Assembly (NCBI RefSeq): GCF_011759375.1
Contig: NZ_JAARML010000001.1
Location: 2,046,001 to 2,110,000 of the forward strand
Length of the DNA: 64,000 bases
Reading direction: 5' to 3'
Source of the DNA: Paraflavitalea devenefica
GTDB taxonomy: Bacteria; Bacteroidota; Bacteroidia; Chitinophagales; Chitinophagaceae
Within the stretch, counting starts at the first letter, position 1, and every line of letters begins with the position of its first letter. A program made the position numbers and the translations under genes. Positions 25,488 through 33,669 of the stretch are shown here, piece after piece. The notes under the pieces were generated by a model. It did not search any database. It was not told the DNA's origin and worked only from the letters and a program-made list of their open reading frames with translations.

Positions 25488-25739
25488 ATGACAGTGGATT
25501 CAGAAGATAAAAGAGCAGAAGACAAGCGGCAAAAAGCCTATGCAAACAGACGGGCGATCATGGACTATGGTATGGGATTTATTTATACCGCGATGGGCCT
25601 GTTTTTCCTGTTTTCCGATCGATTGGGCATAGAACTGGAATTCCCAACCAAACCCTTCTCCTGGATCTTTGCAGGGCTGTGTTTGTTATATGGAGGGTTC
25701 AGAATATACAGGGGTTATAAGAAAAACTATTTCCGCTAA
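25488..25739 (+). CDS. Small membrane protein of unknown function
   Basis: 83 residues with a charged N-terminus (MTVDSEDKRAEDKRQKAYAN), then two hydrophobic segments: about 28-43 (GMGFIYTAMGLFFLFS) and about 56-74 (SWIFAGLCLLYGGFRIYRG), ending in basic residues. Probably an inner membrane hairpin with both ends in the cytoplasm. No family recognised. Position between the TonB-like gene and the PstS-like gene, all on the plus strand, suggests co-transcription. The 174-bp gap that follows has no convincing gene. Confidence 0.65.
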   Translation: MTVDSEDKRAEDKRQKAYANRRAIMDYGMGFIYTAMGLFFLFSDRLGIELEFPTKPFSWIFAGLCLLYGGFRIYRGYKKNYFR

Positions 25740-25913
25740 GGAAATACACCTAAAAAATCCAATCCCCCGCAGCATAAATACCATTTCCGGTAAGGTATTT
25801 GAAAGGTTCTCATATCCGGCCATTATCCGACTTATTCAAAAAACACGACAGCAGGTACTCTACTGGCTGTATAGGCTTTTTGAATACCCGGAGAAAAGAA
25901 AATTTATTTAGGG

Positions 25914-26858
25914 ATGAAACGCAACAGGATAATAACCCGGTTTTGTAAAACAGGTATAGGAATTATAGGCTTGGGAATGTTGTTGATGATGAGTTGCCAA
26001 AGTGGGAATGGGCCCGTATATAAGGATACGCTTAAAAGTGGTACTATTCACATCAGCGTGGATGAGTCCTTTAAGCCGGTGATTGATTCACAGATAAAGG
26101 TGTTTGAATCACAGAATACTGACGCTAAGATCATTGTACACTATAAGCCGGAAGCAGAATGCCTCCGCGACCTGAATAACGACAGTACGAGGATGGTGAT
26201 TGTGACGCGTGGGCTGACCGATGAGGAAGCAAAGACCTTGTCAACGAAATTGTTCTTTACGCCTGTATGGGGGCCTCTTGCCTATGACGCTATTGCCGTC
26301 GTGGTCAATAACCAGGTACGGGATTCGCTTTTTACCATGCAGGATATACGCGGGATGGTGAAGGGGATCAGTGGCTTTAAGTACAAAGTATTGCTGGATG
26401 GTACTACCGCTACCAGCACCGTAAGATACGTGGTAGATTCCCTGCTCAAAGGACAGCCAATGGGTAAAAATGTAGTGGCGGCTGCCAGCAGTGAAGGGGT
26501 CATAGACTACGTATCAAAAAACACGGATGCCATAGGACTGGTAGGAGTGAACTGGATTGGCAATAAGGAAGATTCCACGCAATTGAGCTTTTTACAAAAA
26601 GTTAAAATTGCCAAAGTGGAATGCCTGGGGTGCGAAGGCATCTATGTTGATCCCGTACAATATAATATTGCAGCTCACCGCTATCCGATGGTACGGCCGT
26701 TATATTATATTTTAAAAGAAAATTATCAGGGACTTGGCAGCGGATTCACGAATTTTCTCATCAATGTAGATAAGGGACAAAGGATCTTTTACAGGGCTTA
26801 TCTACTACCAGCCAGGAATTCGTTTCAGGTGAGACCTATGGATATCAAAGAAGAGTAA
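25914..26858 (+). CDS. PstS-like substrate-binding lipoprotein
   Basis: Predicted lipoprotein of 314 residues: a hydrophobic segment GIGIIGLGMLLMMSC ends in a lipobox Cys. The mature part resembles PstS-type phosphate-binding proteins (GTIHISVDESFKPVIDSQIKVFE, DAIAVVVNNQ, the TT-ATSTVRYVVDSL segment, VDYVSKNTDAIGLVGVNW, and a C-terminal YPMVRPLYYILKE). No pst transport genes are nearby, so phosphate uptake is doubtful. Genes like this next to TonB and TPR genes recur in Bacteroidota and their ligand is unknown. Followed after 53 bp by the TPR gene. Confidence 0.82.
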   Translation: MKRNRIITRFCKTGIGIIGLGMLLMMSCQSGNGPVYKDTLKSGTIHISVDESFKPVIDSQIKVFESQNTDAKIIVHYKPEAECLRDLNNDSTRMVIVTRGLTDEEAKTLSTKLFFTPVWGPLAYDAIAVVVNNQVRDSLFTMQDIRGMVKGISGFKYKVLLDGTTATSTVRYVVDSLLKGQPMGKNVVAAASSEGVIDYVSKNTDAIGLVGVNWIGNKEDSTQLSFLQKVKIAKVECLGCEGIYVDPVQYNIAAHRYPMVRPLYYILKENYQGLGSGFTNFLINVDKGQRIFYRAYLLPARNSFQVRPMDIKEE

Positions 26859-26911
26859 ACAACCAACGGATACCGTACATTTTAACAACTCTAAAATCAG
26901 CAATCGAGAAG

Positions 26912-28597
26912 ATGAAAAGATCATTCATTCTATTAGTAGCAGCGGTTGTCGCGGGAGGCAACGTCCTTTTTGCCCAGAGTGTGGACCAGGGTAAAAAGTT
27001 TTTCTATTATGAGCGTTGGAAAAGTGCGCAGGAAACATTTGAAAAAGTGCTTGCCGCCAACCCCAACAATATCGATGCTGTGTACTGGTTAGGCCAAACC
27101 TTACTGAAGCAGAAAGATTCTGTAGGTGCTAAAAACCTGTACCAGAAATCACTGACCCAAAATGGCAACGCGCCCCTGTTGATGGCCGGCATCGGGCAGG
27201 TTGAATTGATGGAAGGCAAGACCAATGATGCCCGTCAGCATTTTGAAGCAGCTATCACCCTTACCAAAGGAAAAGATATAGAACTGCTCAATGCAGTAGG
27301 CCGTGCCAACGTGGAAGCAAGGACCGGCGATGCCAACTATGCCATTGAAAAGCTGAACCAGGCTACCGCCGTAAAGAACTTCAAGGATCCCGAAACATAC
27401 CTGTTAATGGGCGATGCCTACAGGAAGCTCATTGATGGTGGTAATGCCGTTCAATCCTATAACAAGGCGCTGATCCTTGATGCCAAGCTGGCAGCCGCCA
27501 AGTATAAAACCGGTAAAGTATACCTTACCCAGGGTAACAAGGATTACTTCCTGCCCGCTTTCGAAGAAGCTGTAGCGCTCGATCCGGCGTATAAACCTGC
27601 CTATTACGAACTGTTCTACTATTGGTATTACAGGGATGTAAACAAGGCTGCTCCTTATCTGGATAAATACATTGCCAGTGCAGATCCCGGTCCTGAGCAG
27701 GAATACCTGAAAACAGACTTCCTGTTTTCATCAGGAAAAGTGGCAGAAGCGAAAACCAAAGCAGAAAGCCTGATTGCCCAATATGGTGATAAAGTAACTC
27801 CCCGTATGTATCGTCTCATAGCCTATGCTGCTGATACATTGGGCGATGCCAACGCCGCCAAACAGGCTATGAACACCTTCTTCACGAAGGCCACTGAAGA
27901 AGAACCTGTAAGAGGCGCCGACTACGAAGAGCTGGCACATATCAACGCCAAAATACCCGGTGCAGAAGCAGAAGTATTTGCCAACCTGCAAAAGGCGGTG
28001 CAAGTAGATACGGTATTGGAAAATAAGCTGAAGTACATCGGTAAAGCGGCAGCATTGGCCAAAGCCAAAGGCGACCGCGCCCAGGAAGCCAACTGGCTGG
28101 GTATTGCTTACCGCATGGACCCCAATCCTTCCCAGCGCGATCTGTATAACTATGGTTTTGCCCATTATCAGGCTAAAAACTATGATTCTACCATTGCCGT
28201 CTTTAAAATCTATGAAGAAAAATATCCCAACGAGATCTATGGATACCTGTGGACAGCCAAAGCTGCAGCAGCCAAGGATACAGCATTGGAAATGGGATTG
28301 GCTGCACCAGAATATGCACAGTTACTGGAAAATGCCAAACGTATAGATTCTGTAAAATTCAAATCCCAGATCATTGAGTCCTACAGTATGTTGGCGGGTT
28401 ACCAGAATAACGTTAAGAAGAGCAAGGATTCAGCAATTTATTACCTCAATAAGATCTTGGAGATCGACCCCGGTAATAAGACTGCTACACAGTTCATTGA
28501 AGTGCTGACCAAGCCCAGGGGAACTCAGCCTGCCACCAAGCCAAAAACAAATGGCAATGCGGCTGGCACCTCCGGATCAAAAACGAACGGCAAATAA
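26912..28597 (+). CDS. Exported tetratricopeptide repeat protein
   Basis: 561 residues with signal peptide MKRSFILLVAAVVAGGNVLFAQ. The mature protein is a series of TPR-like helical pairs, for example WKSAQETFEKVLAANPNNIDAVYWLGQTLL, DARQHFEAAITLTKGKDIELLNAVG and AVQSYNKALILDAKLAAAKYKTGKVYL, continuing to residue 530. The last 30 residues are low complexity (Lys, Thr, Gly). Probably a periplasmic scaffold. It ends the group that starts with the TonB-like gene and is followed by a strong terminator. Confidence 0.87.
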   Translation: MKRSFILLVAAVVAGGNVLFAQSVDQGKKFFYYERWKSAQETFEKVLAANPNNIDAVYWLGQTLLKQKDSVGAKNLYQKSLTQNGNAPLLMAGIGQVELMEGKTNDARQHFEAAITLTKGKDIELLNAVGRANVEARTGDANYAIEKLNQATAVKNFKDPETYLLMGDAYRKLIDGGNAVQSYNKALILDAKLAAAKYKTGKVYLTQGNKDYFLPAFEEAVALDPAYKPAYYELFYYWYYRDVNKAAPYLDKYIASADPGPEQEYLKTDFLFSSGKVAEAKTKAESLIAQYGDKVTPRMYRLIAYAADTLGDANAAKQAMNTFFTKATEEEPVRGADYEELAHINAKIPGAEAEVFANLQKAVQVDTVLENKLKYIGKAAALAKAKGDRAQEANWLGIAYRMDPNPSQRDLYNYGFAHYQAKNYDSTIAVFKIYEEKYPNEIYGYLWTAKAAAAKDTALEMGLAAPEYAQLLENAKRIDSVKFKSQIIESYSMLAGYQNNVKKSKDSAIYYLNKILEIDPGNKTATQFIEVLTKPRGTQPATKPKTNGNAAGTSGSKTNGK

Positions 28598-28630
28598 CGA
28601 TCTGATAACATAAATCGTATTTTCTTTGCT

Positions 28631-28664
28631 AAATCCCTGTTATTGTGATAACAGGGATTTTTTT
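28631..28664 (+). terminator. Intrinsic terminator after the TPR gene
   Basis: AAATCCCTGTTA (28631-28642) pairs perfectly with TAACAGGGATTT (28649-28660), loop of 6, then a T-run. Confidence 0.9.
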
Positions 28665-28690
28665 ATTTTATTGAATTTGAAGTTTCAAAA

Positions 28691-28720
28691 TTGGAAATTG
28701 CGGATGCTGTATTACTTTTG
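28691..28720 (+). promoter_or_regulatory. Promoter of the nuo operon
   Basis: TTG (28691-28693), a 19-bp spacer and TACTTTTG (28713-28720) match the Bacteroidota consensus. Transcription should begin near 28727, which rules out an in-frame TTG start at 28691 and sets the nuoA start at the ATG 28745. Confidence 0.65.
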
Positions 28721-28744
28721 CCCCTAAACAAAAACGGGTTTTTG

Positions 28745-29149
28745 ATGATGTACCTGTTGCAAGTTTCCACCGTTGCCCAGCATCCGGACAGCTCCTTCTG
28801 GTATTTCCCTATCGGTGTGCAACTCCTGTTCGCTATCGTATTTGTGGCGGTTATGATGGGCGTAACCCACTGGCTTGGCCCCAAACGTAAAACGGCTGAT
28901 AAGCTGGAAACCTTTGCCAGCGGTATTAAAAGTCATGGCGATGCCCGCCAGCCGATGGCCATTAAGTACTTCCTGGTTGCCATTCTTTTCGTATTGTTCG
29001 ATGTAGAAGTGATCTTTTTCTATCCCTATGCCGTCAATTTCAGGGGACTTGGCTGGGATGGATTCCTGGCTGTACTCATGTTTGTAGGATTTTTCCTGTG
29101 CGGATTTATATATATAATCAAGAAGGGAGCGTTAACCTGGGAAGATTAA
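28745..29149 (+). CDS. nuoA: NADH-quinone oxidoreductase subunit A
   Basis: Small membrane subunit of respiratory complex I. 134 residues with three hydrophobic segments: FPIGVQLLFAIVFVAVMMGV, YFLVAILFVLFDVEVIFFYP and GFLAVLMFVGFFLCGFIYII. The conserved loop segment FDVEVIFFYPYAV, with its two acidic residues, is present. Start at 28745 is set by the promoter just upstream; 28748 is an equally possible ATG. First gene of the 14-gene operon. The 134-bp gap before nuoB shows no feature of note. Confidence 0.95.
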   Translation: MMYLLQVSTVAQHPDSSFWYFPIGVQLLFAIVFVAVMMGVTHWLGPKRKTADKLETFASGIKSHGDARQPMAIKYFLVAILFVLFDVEVIFFYPYAVNFRGLGWDGFLAVLMFVGFFLCGFIYIIKKGALTWED

Positions 29150-29283
29150 AATGTGTTTAATCCCGCCTGCGCGGGGCAAGTGATGCTAATTTGAAAGGTT
29201 GAAGATGAAACTATAACTATAACGTTTTTGTTAATAAGGGGTAGTTCAGCATTTTCAAATTAGTATTCTTCAAATCAAGATAT

Positions 29284-29862
29284 ATGGCACGTCCTGTTCA
29301 ATATAATATTTACGGTAAGACCGACATAAAGTTGGTGAAAGAAGGGCCCGAAGGCTATATGGGTGAGGCTTTTATGGCTACCAAGCTGGAAAGCGTGGTG
29401 GGATTGGCCCGTAAGAACTCTATCTGGCCTTTACCTTTTGCTACTTCCTGCTGCGGTATCGAATTTATGGCTACCATGGGAGCGCATTATGACCTGGCAA
29501 GGTTTGGCGCTGAACGGGTAGGTTTCTCTCCACGCCAGTGCGACCTGCTGATGGTAATGGGCACTATCGCCAAAAAAATGGCGCCCGTAGTAAAGCAGGT
29601 ATACCTGCAGATGGCAGAACCCCGTTGGGTGCTGGCCATGGGCGCCTGTGCCTCCAGCGGTGGTATTTTTGACACTTATAGCGTGTTGCAGGGAATTGAT
29701 CAGATCATTCCCGTGGATGTATACGTACCCGGATGCCCGCCCCGCCCTGAAGCGGTATTGGATGGTTTTATGCGTATACAGGACCTGGTGGGCAAGGAAA
29801 CCCTGCGCCGGAGGAACAGTGATAAGTACAAATTACTGATGGAAAGCTACGGAATACAATAA
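29284..29862 (+). CDS. nuoB: NADH-quinone oxidoreductase subunit B
   Basis: Peripheral-arm subunit that holds cluster N2, the last iron-sulfur centre before quinone. 192 residues. Cluster ligands lie in TSCCGIEFMA (the adjacent Cys pair), MGACASSGG and VPGCPPRPEA. Sequence is standard for the family. Followed by an 86-bp gap filled by a GAGCTACG-type hairpin repeat before nuoC. Confidence 0.97.
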   Translation: MARPVQYNIYGKTDIKLVKEGPEGYMGEAFMATKLESVVGLARKNSIWPLPFATSCCGIEFMATMGAHYDLARFGAERVGFSPRQCDLLMVMGTIAKKMAPVVKQVYLQMAEPRWVLAMGACASSGGIFDTYSVLQGIDQIIPVDVYVPGCPPRPEAVLDGFMRIQDLVGKETLRRRNSDKYKLLMESYGIQ

Positions 29863-29867
29863 AAACA

Positions 29868-29942
29868 GCCACGAGCTACGAGCTATTAGCTACGAGCTCA
29901 GGCAGAAATCCCCTCGCAGCTCGCTGCTCGAGGCTCGAAGCT
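29868..29942. repeat. Imperfect hairpin of GAGCTACG units between nuoB and nuoC
   Basis: The left part (29871-29899) is a tandem of ACGAGCT with variants, the right part (29913-29942) carries the same kind of unit on the other strand (CAGCTCGCTGCTCGAGGCTCG), separated by about 13 nt. Its unit differs from those in the other nuo gaps. Confidence 0.75.
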
Positions 29943-29948
29943 AAAAAT

Positions 29949-30467
29949 ATGGCATTGACCTACGAACATATTAAACAACGACTGGTAGAAAAATTCGGTG
30001 ATCAGGTAACAGGTTTTGAAGAGCCGTATGGTATGCTGACCTTTGAAGCGCCGAAAGAGTTGAATTTAAAAGTATTGCAATTCCTGTATGATGATGCGGA
30101 ATTGCAATTCCGTTTTCTGACCGACCTGCAGGCAGTACACTATCCTGATAATACCGGCCGGGAACTGGCCGTGGTATATCACCTGCACAACCTGGCCGAC
30201 AATATCCGCATGCGCTTTAAAGTATATACTGAGATCGGCAAGCCGGATGTATACAGCGCCACTGCCCTGTATGCATCGGCCAACTGGATGGAGAGAGAGA
30301 CCTATGATTTCTTTGGGGTTAACTTTGTAGGTCACCCCAACCTGAAACGGGTGCTCAATGTGGATGAGATGGATTACTTCCCCATGCGGAAAGAATTCCC
30401 GCTGGAAGACCAGACAAGGATTGACAAAGACGATGAGATGTTCGGCAGAGGCGGCTCGATTATATAG
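29949..30467 (+). CDS. nuoC: NADH-quinone oxidoreductase subunit C
   Basis: Peripheral-arm subunit beside the quinone site. 172 residues, a stand-alone NuoC rather than the NuoCD fusion of E. coli. The family signature is ANWMERETYDFFGVNFVGHPNLKRVL, followed by FPLEDQTR at the C-terminus. The gap before it carries a hairpin repeat; 26 bp separate it from nuoD. Confidence 0.96.
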   Translation: MALTYEHIKQRLVEKFGDQVTGFEEPYGMLTFEAPKELNLKVLQFLYDDAELQFRFLTDLQAVHYPDNTGRELAVVYHLHNLADNIRMRFKVYTEIGKPDVYSATALYASANWMERETYDFFGVNFVGHPNLKRVLNVDEMDYFPMRKEFPLEDQTRIDKDDEMFGRGGSII

Positions 30468-30493
30468 TTCACTATTAAACTAACAAGACAGTA

Positions 30494-31729
30494 ATGTCTG
30501 ACGTAATACAACATTCAAATATCCGATTACCGGAAGGCTCTATTGAGAAGCAAACCACCACGCTTAACCTTGGGCCTACCCACCCGGCCACGCACGGTGT
30601 ATTTCAGAATATCCTGGAGCTCGATGGCGAGCGCATTATCTCGGCCGAACAAACAGTAGGATACATCCACCGGGCTTTTGAAAAGCTGGCAGAGCGGAGA
30701 CCTTTATACCAGATCACTACCCTTACCGACCGGTTAAACTATTGCTCTTCTCCCATCAATAATATGGGCTGGCACCTTACCTGCGAAAAGCTGTTGGGTG
30801 TTAAAACGCCCAAACGGGTGGATTACCTGCGGGTGATCATCATGGAGCTGGCACGCATATCCGACCACCTTATTTGTAACTCTATCGTTGGGGTGGATAG
30901 CGGCGCCTATACCGGCTTCCTGTATGTAATGCAATACCGGGAGCTCATTTATGAGATCTATGAAGAGATCTGTGGTTCCCGTCTTACTACCAATATGGGC
31001 CGCATTGGTGGCTTTGAAAGAAACTTTACTCCACTGGCTTTCGAGAAGCTGGAGAAATTCCTGAAAGAATATCCTGCCGTGCTGAAAGAGTTTGAAAACC
31101 TCTTCAGCCGTAACCGCATTTTCATGGAACGTACCATGGGCGCCGGCCCTATCAGTGCCGAAAGAGCATTGAACTATGGCTTTACAGGCCCCAACCTGCG
31201 CGCTGCCGGTGTTGATTATGATGTACGTATCCATACGCCCTATAGCAGCTACGAAGATTTTGAATTTGACGTACCGGTAGGTTCTACCGGCGACTGTTAT
31301 GACCGCTTCCTGGTACGCAACCAGGAAATGTGGCAGTCACTGCGTATCATAGAGCAGGCCTATCAGAAAGTACAAGCATTCAAAGGCGCCGATGCAGAAA
31401 TATTCCACGCTGATGTGCCGGAATACTATTTGCCCGAGAAGAAGGATGTGTACACCAAAATGGAAGCGCTCATCTGGCATTTCAAGATCATCATGGGTGA
31501 AATTGATATACCGAAAGGTGAAGTGTACTTCCCGGTAGAAGGCGCTAATGGCGAGCTGGGCTTTTACCTCATCAGTGATGGTGGCCGTACGCCTTACCGC
31601 CTGCATTTCCGTCGTCCCTGCTTCATCTATTACCAGGCTTATGAAGAGCTGACAAAAGGAGCGATGCTGAGTGATGCCATCATTGTGATGAGTAGCCTGA
31701 ACCTGATTGCGGGAGAATTAGACGCTTAA
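30494..31729 (+). CDS. nuoD: NADH-quinone oxidoreductase subunit D
   Basis: 49-kDa subunit forming the quinone-binding pocket with NuoB. 411 residues. Conserved stretches are NLGPTHPATHGVFQ, with its quinone-site His, GYIHRAFEKLAE, RVDYLRVIIMELARISDHL and the C-terminal DPVFGEIDR-type region seen here as AIIVMSSLNLIAGELDA. Related to the large subunit of NiFe hydrogenases but without the metal-binding Cys. Separated from nuoE by 19 bp. Confidence 0.97.
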   Translation: MSDVIQHSNIRLPEGSIEKQTTTLNLGPTHPATHGVFQNILELDGERIISAEQTVGYIHRAFEKLAERRPLYQITTLTDRLNYCSSPINNMGWHLTCEKLLGVKTPKRVDYLRVIIMELARISDHLICNSIVGVDSGAYTGFLYVMQYRELIYEIYEEICGSRLTTNMGRIGGFERNFTPLAFEKLEKFLKEYPAVLKEFENLFSRNRIFMERTMGAGPISAERALNYGFTGPNLRAAGVDYDVRIHTPYSSYEDFEFDVPVGSTGDCYDRFLVRNQEMWQSLRIIEQAYQKVQAFKGADAEIFHADVPEYYLPEKKDVYTKMEALIWHFKIIMGEIDIPKGEVYFPVEGANGELGFYLISDGGRTPYRLHFRRPCFIYYQAYEELTKGAMLSDAIIVMSSLNLIAGELDA

Positions 31730-31748
31730 TAAGAAATTATCAAAGAAT

Positions 31749-32246
31749 ATGGTTTTTTCAGAGGACAAACTAAAGAAGGTACAGGAGATCATTGCCCGTT
31801 ATCCGGCCGGCAAGCAGAAGAGTGCTTTGATACCTGTATTGCACCTGGCGCAGGAAGAGTTTGGTGGCTGGCTGAGTGCTGAAGCCATGGATTATGTGGC
31901 TTCCTTACTGAGCATTGAACCCATTGAAGTATATGAGGTGGCTACTTTCTATAGTATGTATAATTTGAAACCGGTAGGGCGTTACCTGTTCGAGGTATGT
32001 CAAACCGGCCCCTGTATGTTGAATGGCAGTGACCAGATCATTGACTATATTAAAGAGAAACTGGGCATTGGGGTAGGTGAAACTACATCCGATGGCTTGT
32101 TTACGCTTAAGACGGTGGAATGCCTTGGTGCCTGTGGCTATGCGCCGATGATGCAATTGGGCAAACATTACCGCGAGCACCTCACTAAGGAAAAAGTAGA
32201 TCAGATCATTGAAGAGTGCCGTAGCAGGGCAACTTCCCTGAACTGA
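31749..32246 (+). CDS. nuoE: NADH-quinone oxidoreductase subunit E
   Basis: 24-kDa thioredoxin-like subunit holding the 2Fe-2S cluster N1a. The ligands are in VCQTGPCML (C-x4-C) and VECLGACGYAPMM (C-x3-C). 165 residues, normal. With NuoF and NuoG it forms the NADH-dehydrogenase module, so this operon encodes a true NADH-oxidising complex I and not the 11-subunit form. Confidence 0.97.
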   Translation: MVFSEDKLKKVQEIIARYPAGKQKSALIPVLHLAQEEFGGWLSAEAMDYVASLLSIEPIEVYEVATFYSMYNLKPVGRYLFEVCQTGPCMLNGSDQIIDYIKEKLGIGVGETTSDGLFTLKTVECLGACGYAPMMQLGKHYREHLTKEKVDQIIEECRSRATSLN

Positions 32247-32272
32247 TAGATTCTCAAATTTCAAATAGACCC

Positions 32273-33628
32273 ATGGGCAGAAAATTATTATTAGAAAAGG
32301 CGCATATCGACGGTATCCGTTCTTACGACGTGTACCGCCGGGAGGGTGGCTATGCCAGTGTAGAAAAGGTGTTTAAGAACATGAGCCCCGACCAGGTAAC
32401 GGAAGAGGTGAAGAAGAGCGGCCTGCGTGGCCGTGGCGGTGCGGGTTTCCCTACCGGTATGAAATGGAGCTTTCTGGCCAAGCCCGAAGGTGTGCCCCGT
32501 TACCTGGTGTGCAATGCCGATGAATCGGAGCCGGGTACTTTCAAAGACAGGTACCTGATGGAATTCATTCCCCACCTGCTCATTGAAGGGTTGATCGTAT
32601 CCTCCTATGCTCTTGGCTCCAACAGAACCTACATTTATATCCGGGGCGAATATGCCTGGATTGTTGATATACTGGAACAAGCTATTGCCGAAGCCAATGC
32701 CAATGGCTGGCTGGGTAAAAACATTTTAGGTACGGGCTTCGACTGCCAGATCTATGTGCAGCGGGGCGCTGGTGCTTATATCTGTGGTGAAGAAACAGCC
32801 CTCATAGAATCGCTGGAAGGAAAACGCGGTAATCCCCGTATCAAGCCTCCTTTCCCTGCGGTGAAAGGGGTGTGGGATTGTCCTACCGTGGTGAACAACG
32901 TAGAGACCCTGGCGGCTGTAGTACCCATCATCAACCTGGGTGGGGAAGAGTATGCAAAGATCGGTATCGGTAAATCAACCGGCACCAAGCTGATCTCTGC
33001 CTGCGGTAATATCAAAAAGCCAGGTGTGTATGAAATTGATATGACCATCTCTGTAGAGGAATTCATTTACAGCGATGAGTACTGCGGTGGCATCCCCAAT
33101 GGAAAAAGACTGAAAGCCTGTATACCGGGTGGTTCCTCAGTACCCATCCTGCCCACTAACCTGTTATTTAAAACAGCGAAAGGCGATACCAGGATCATGA
33201 ACTATGAAAGCCTGGCCGACGGTGGTTTTGCTACCGGCACTATGATGGGTAGTGGTGGTTTCATTGTAATGGATGAAGACCAGTGTGTGGTACGTCATAC
33301 CTTAACGCTGGCCCGTTTCTACCGTCATGAAAGCTGTGGGCAATGCTCACCCTGCCGCGAAGGAACAGGCTGGATGGAGAAGATCTTAAAGAATATTGAA
33401 TACGGAAAGGGTAAGATGAGTGATATAGACCTGTTGTGGGATATTCAGCGCAAGATCGAAGGCAATACCATTTGCCCGCTGGGTGATGCGGCTGCATGGC
33501 CTGTGGCAGCAGCCATCCGCCATTTCCGGGATGAATTTGAATGGCATGTGCTGAACCCGGTAGAAAGCCAGCAAAGGAATTTTGGACTGGCGCATTATGC
33601 CGATCCGAGACCGGTGCCGGTGGCGTAG
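32273..33628 (+). CDS. nuoF: NADH-quinone oxidoreductase subunit F
   Basis: 51-kDa subunit that binds NADH, FMN and the 4Fe-4S cluster N3. 451 residues. Glycine-rich nucleotide-binding sequence GLRGRGGAGFPTGMKW, the FMN-site region CNADESEPGTFKDR, GAGAYICGEETALIESLEG, and the cluster ligands in ESCGQCSPCREG followed by NTICPLGDAA. Complete and standard. Next gene nuoG starts 41 bp later. Confidence 0.97.
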   Translation: MGRKLLLEKAHIDGIRSYDVYRREGGYASVEKVFKNMSPDQVTEEVKKSGLRGRGGAGFPTGMKWSFLAKPEGVPRYLVCNADESEPGTFKDRYLMEFIPHLLIEGLIVSSYALGSNRTYIYIRGEYAWIVDILEQAIAEANANGWLGKNILGTGFDCQIYVQRGAGAYICGEETALIESLEGKRGNPRIKPPFPAVKGVWDCPTVVNNVETLAAVVPIINLGGEEYAKIGIGKSTGTKLISACGNIKKPGVYEIDMTISVEEFIYSDEYCGGIPNGKRLKACIPGGSSVPILPTNLLFKTAKGDTRIMNYESLADGGFATGTMMGSGGFIVMDEDQCVVRHTLTLARFYRHESCGQCSPCREGTGWMEKILKNIEYGKGKMSDIDLLWDIQRKIEGNTICPLGDAAAWPVAAAIRHFRDEFEWHVLNPVESQQRNFGLAHYADPRPVPVA

Positions 33629-33669
33629 GATTCATGAACTGTACATTTTAGCCGTTAAGCAATATAATT

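Noticed and set aside
25669-25911. 80-codon frame overlapping the small membrane protein
   Set aside because: It overlaps the better-supported membrane protein and has no conserved features.
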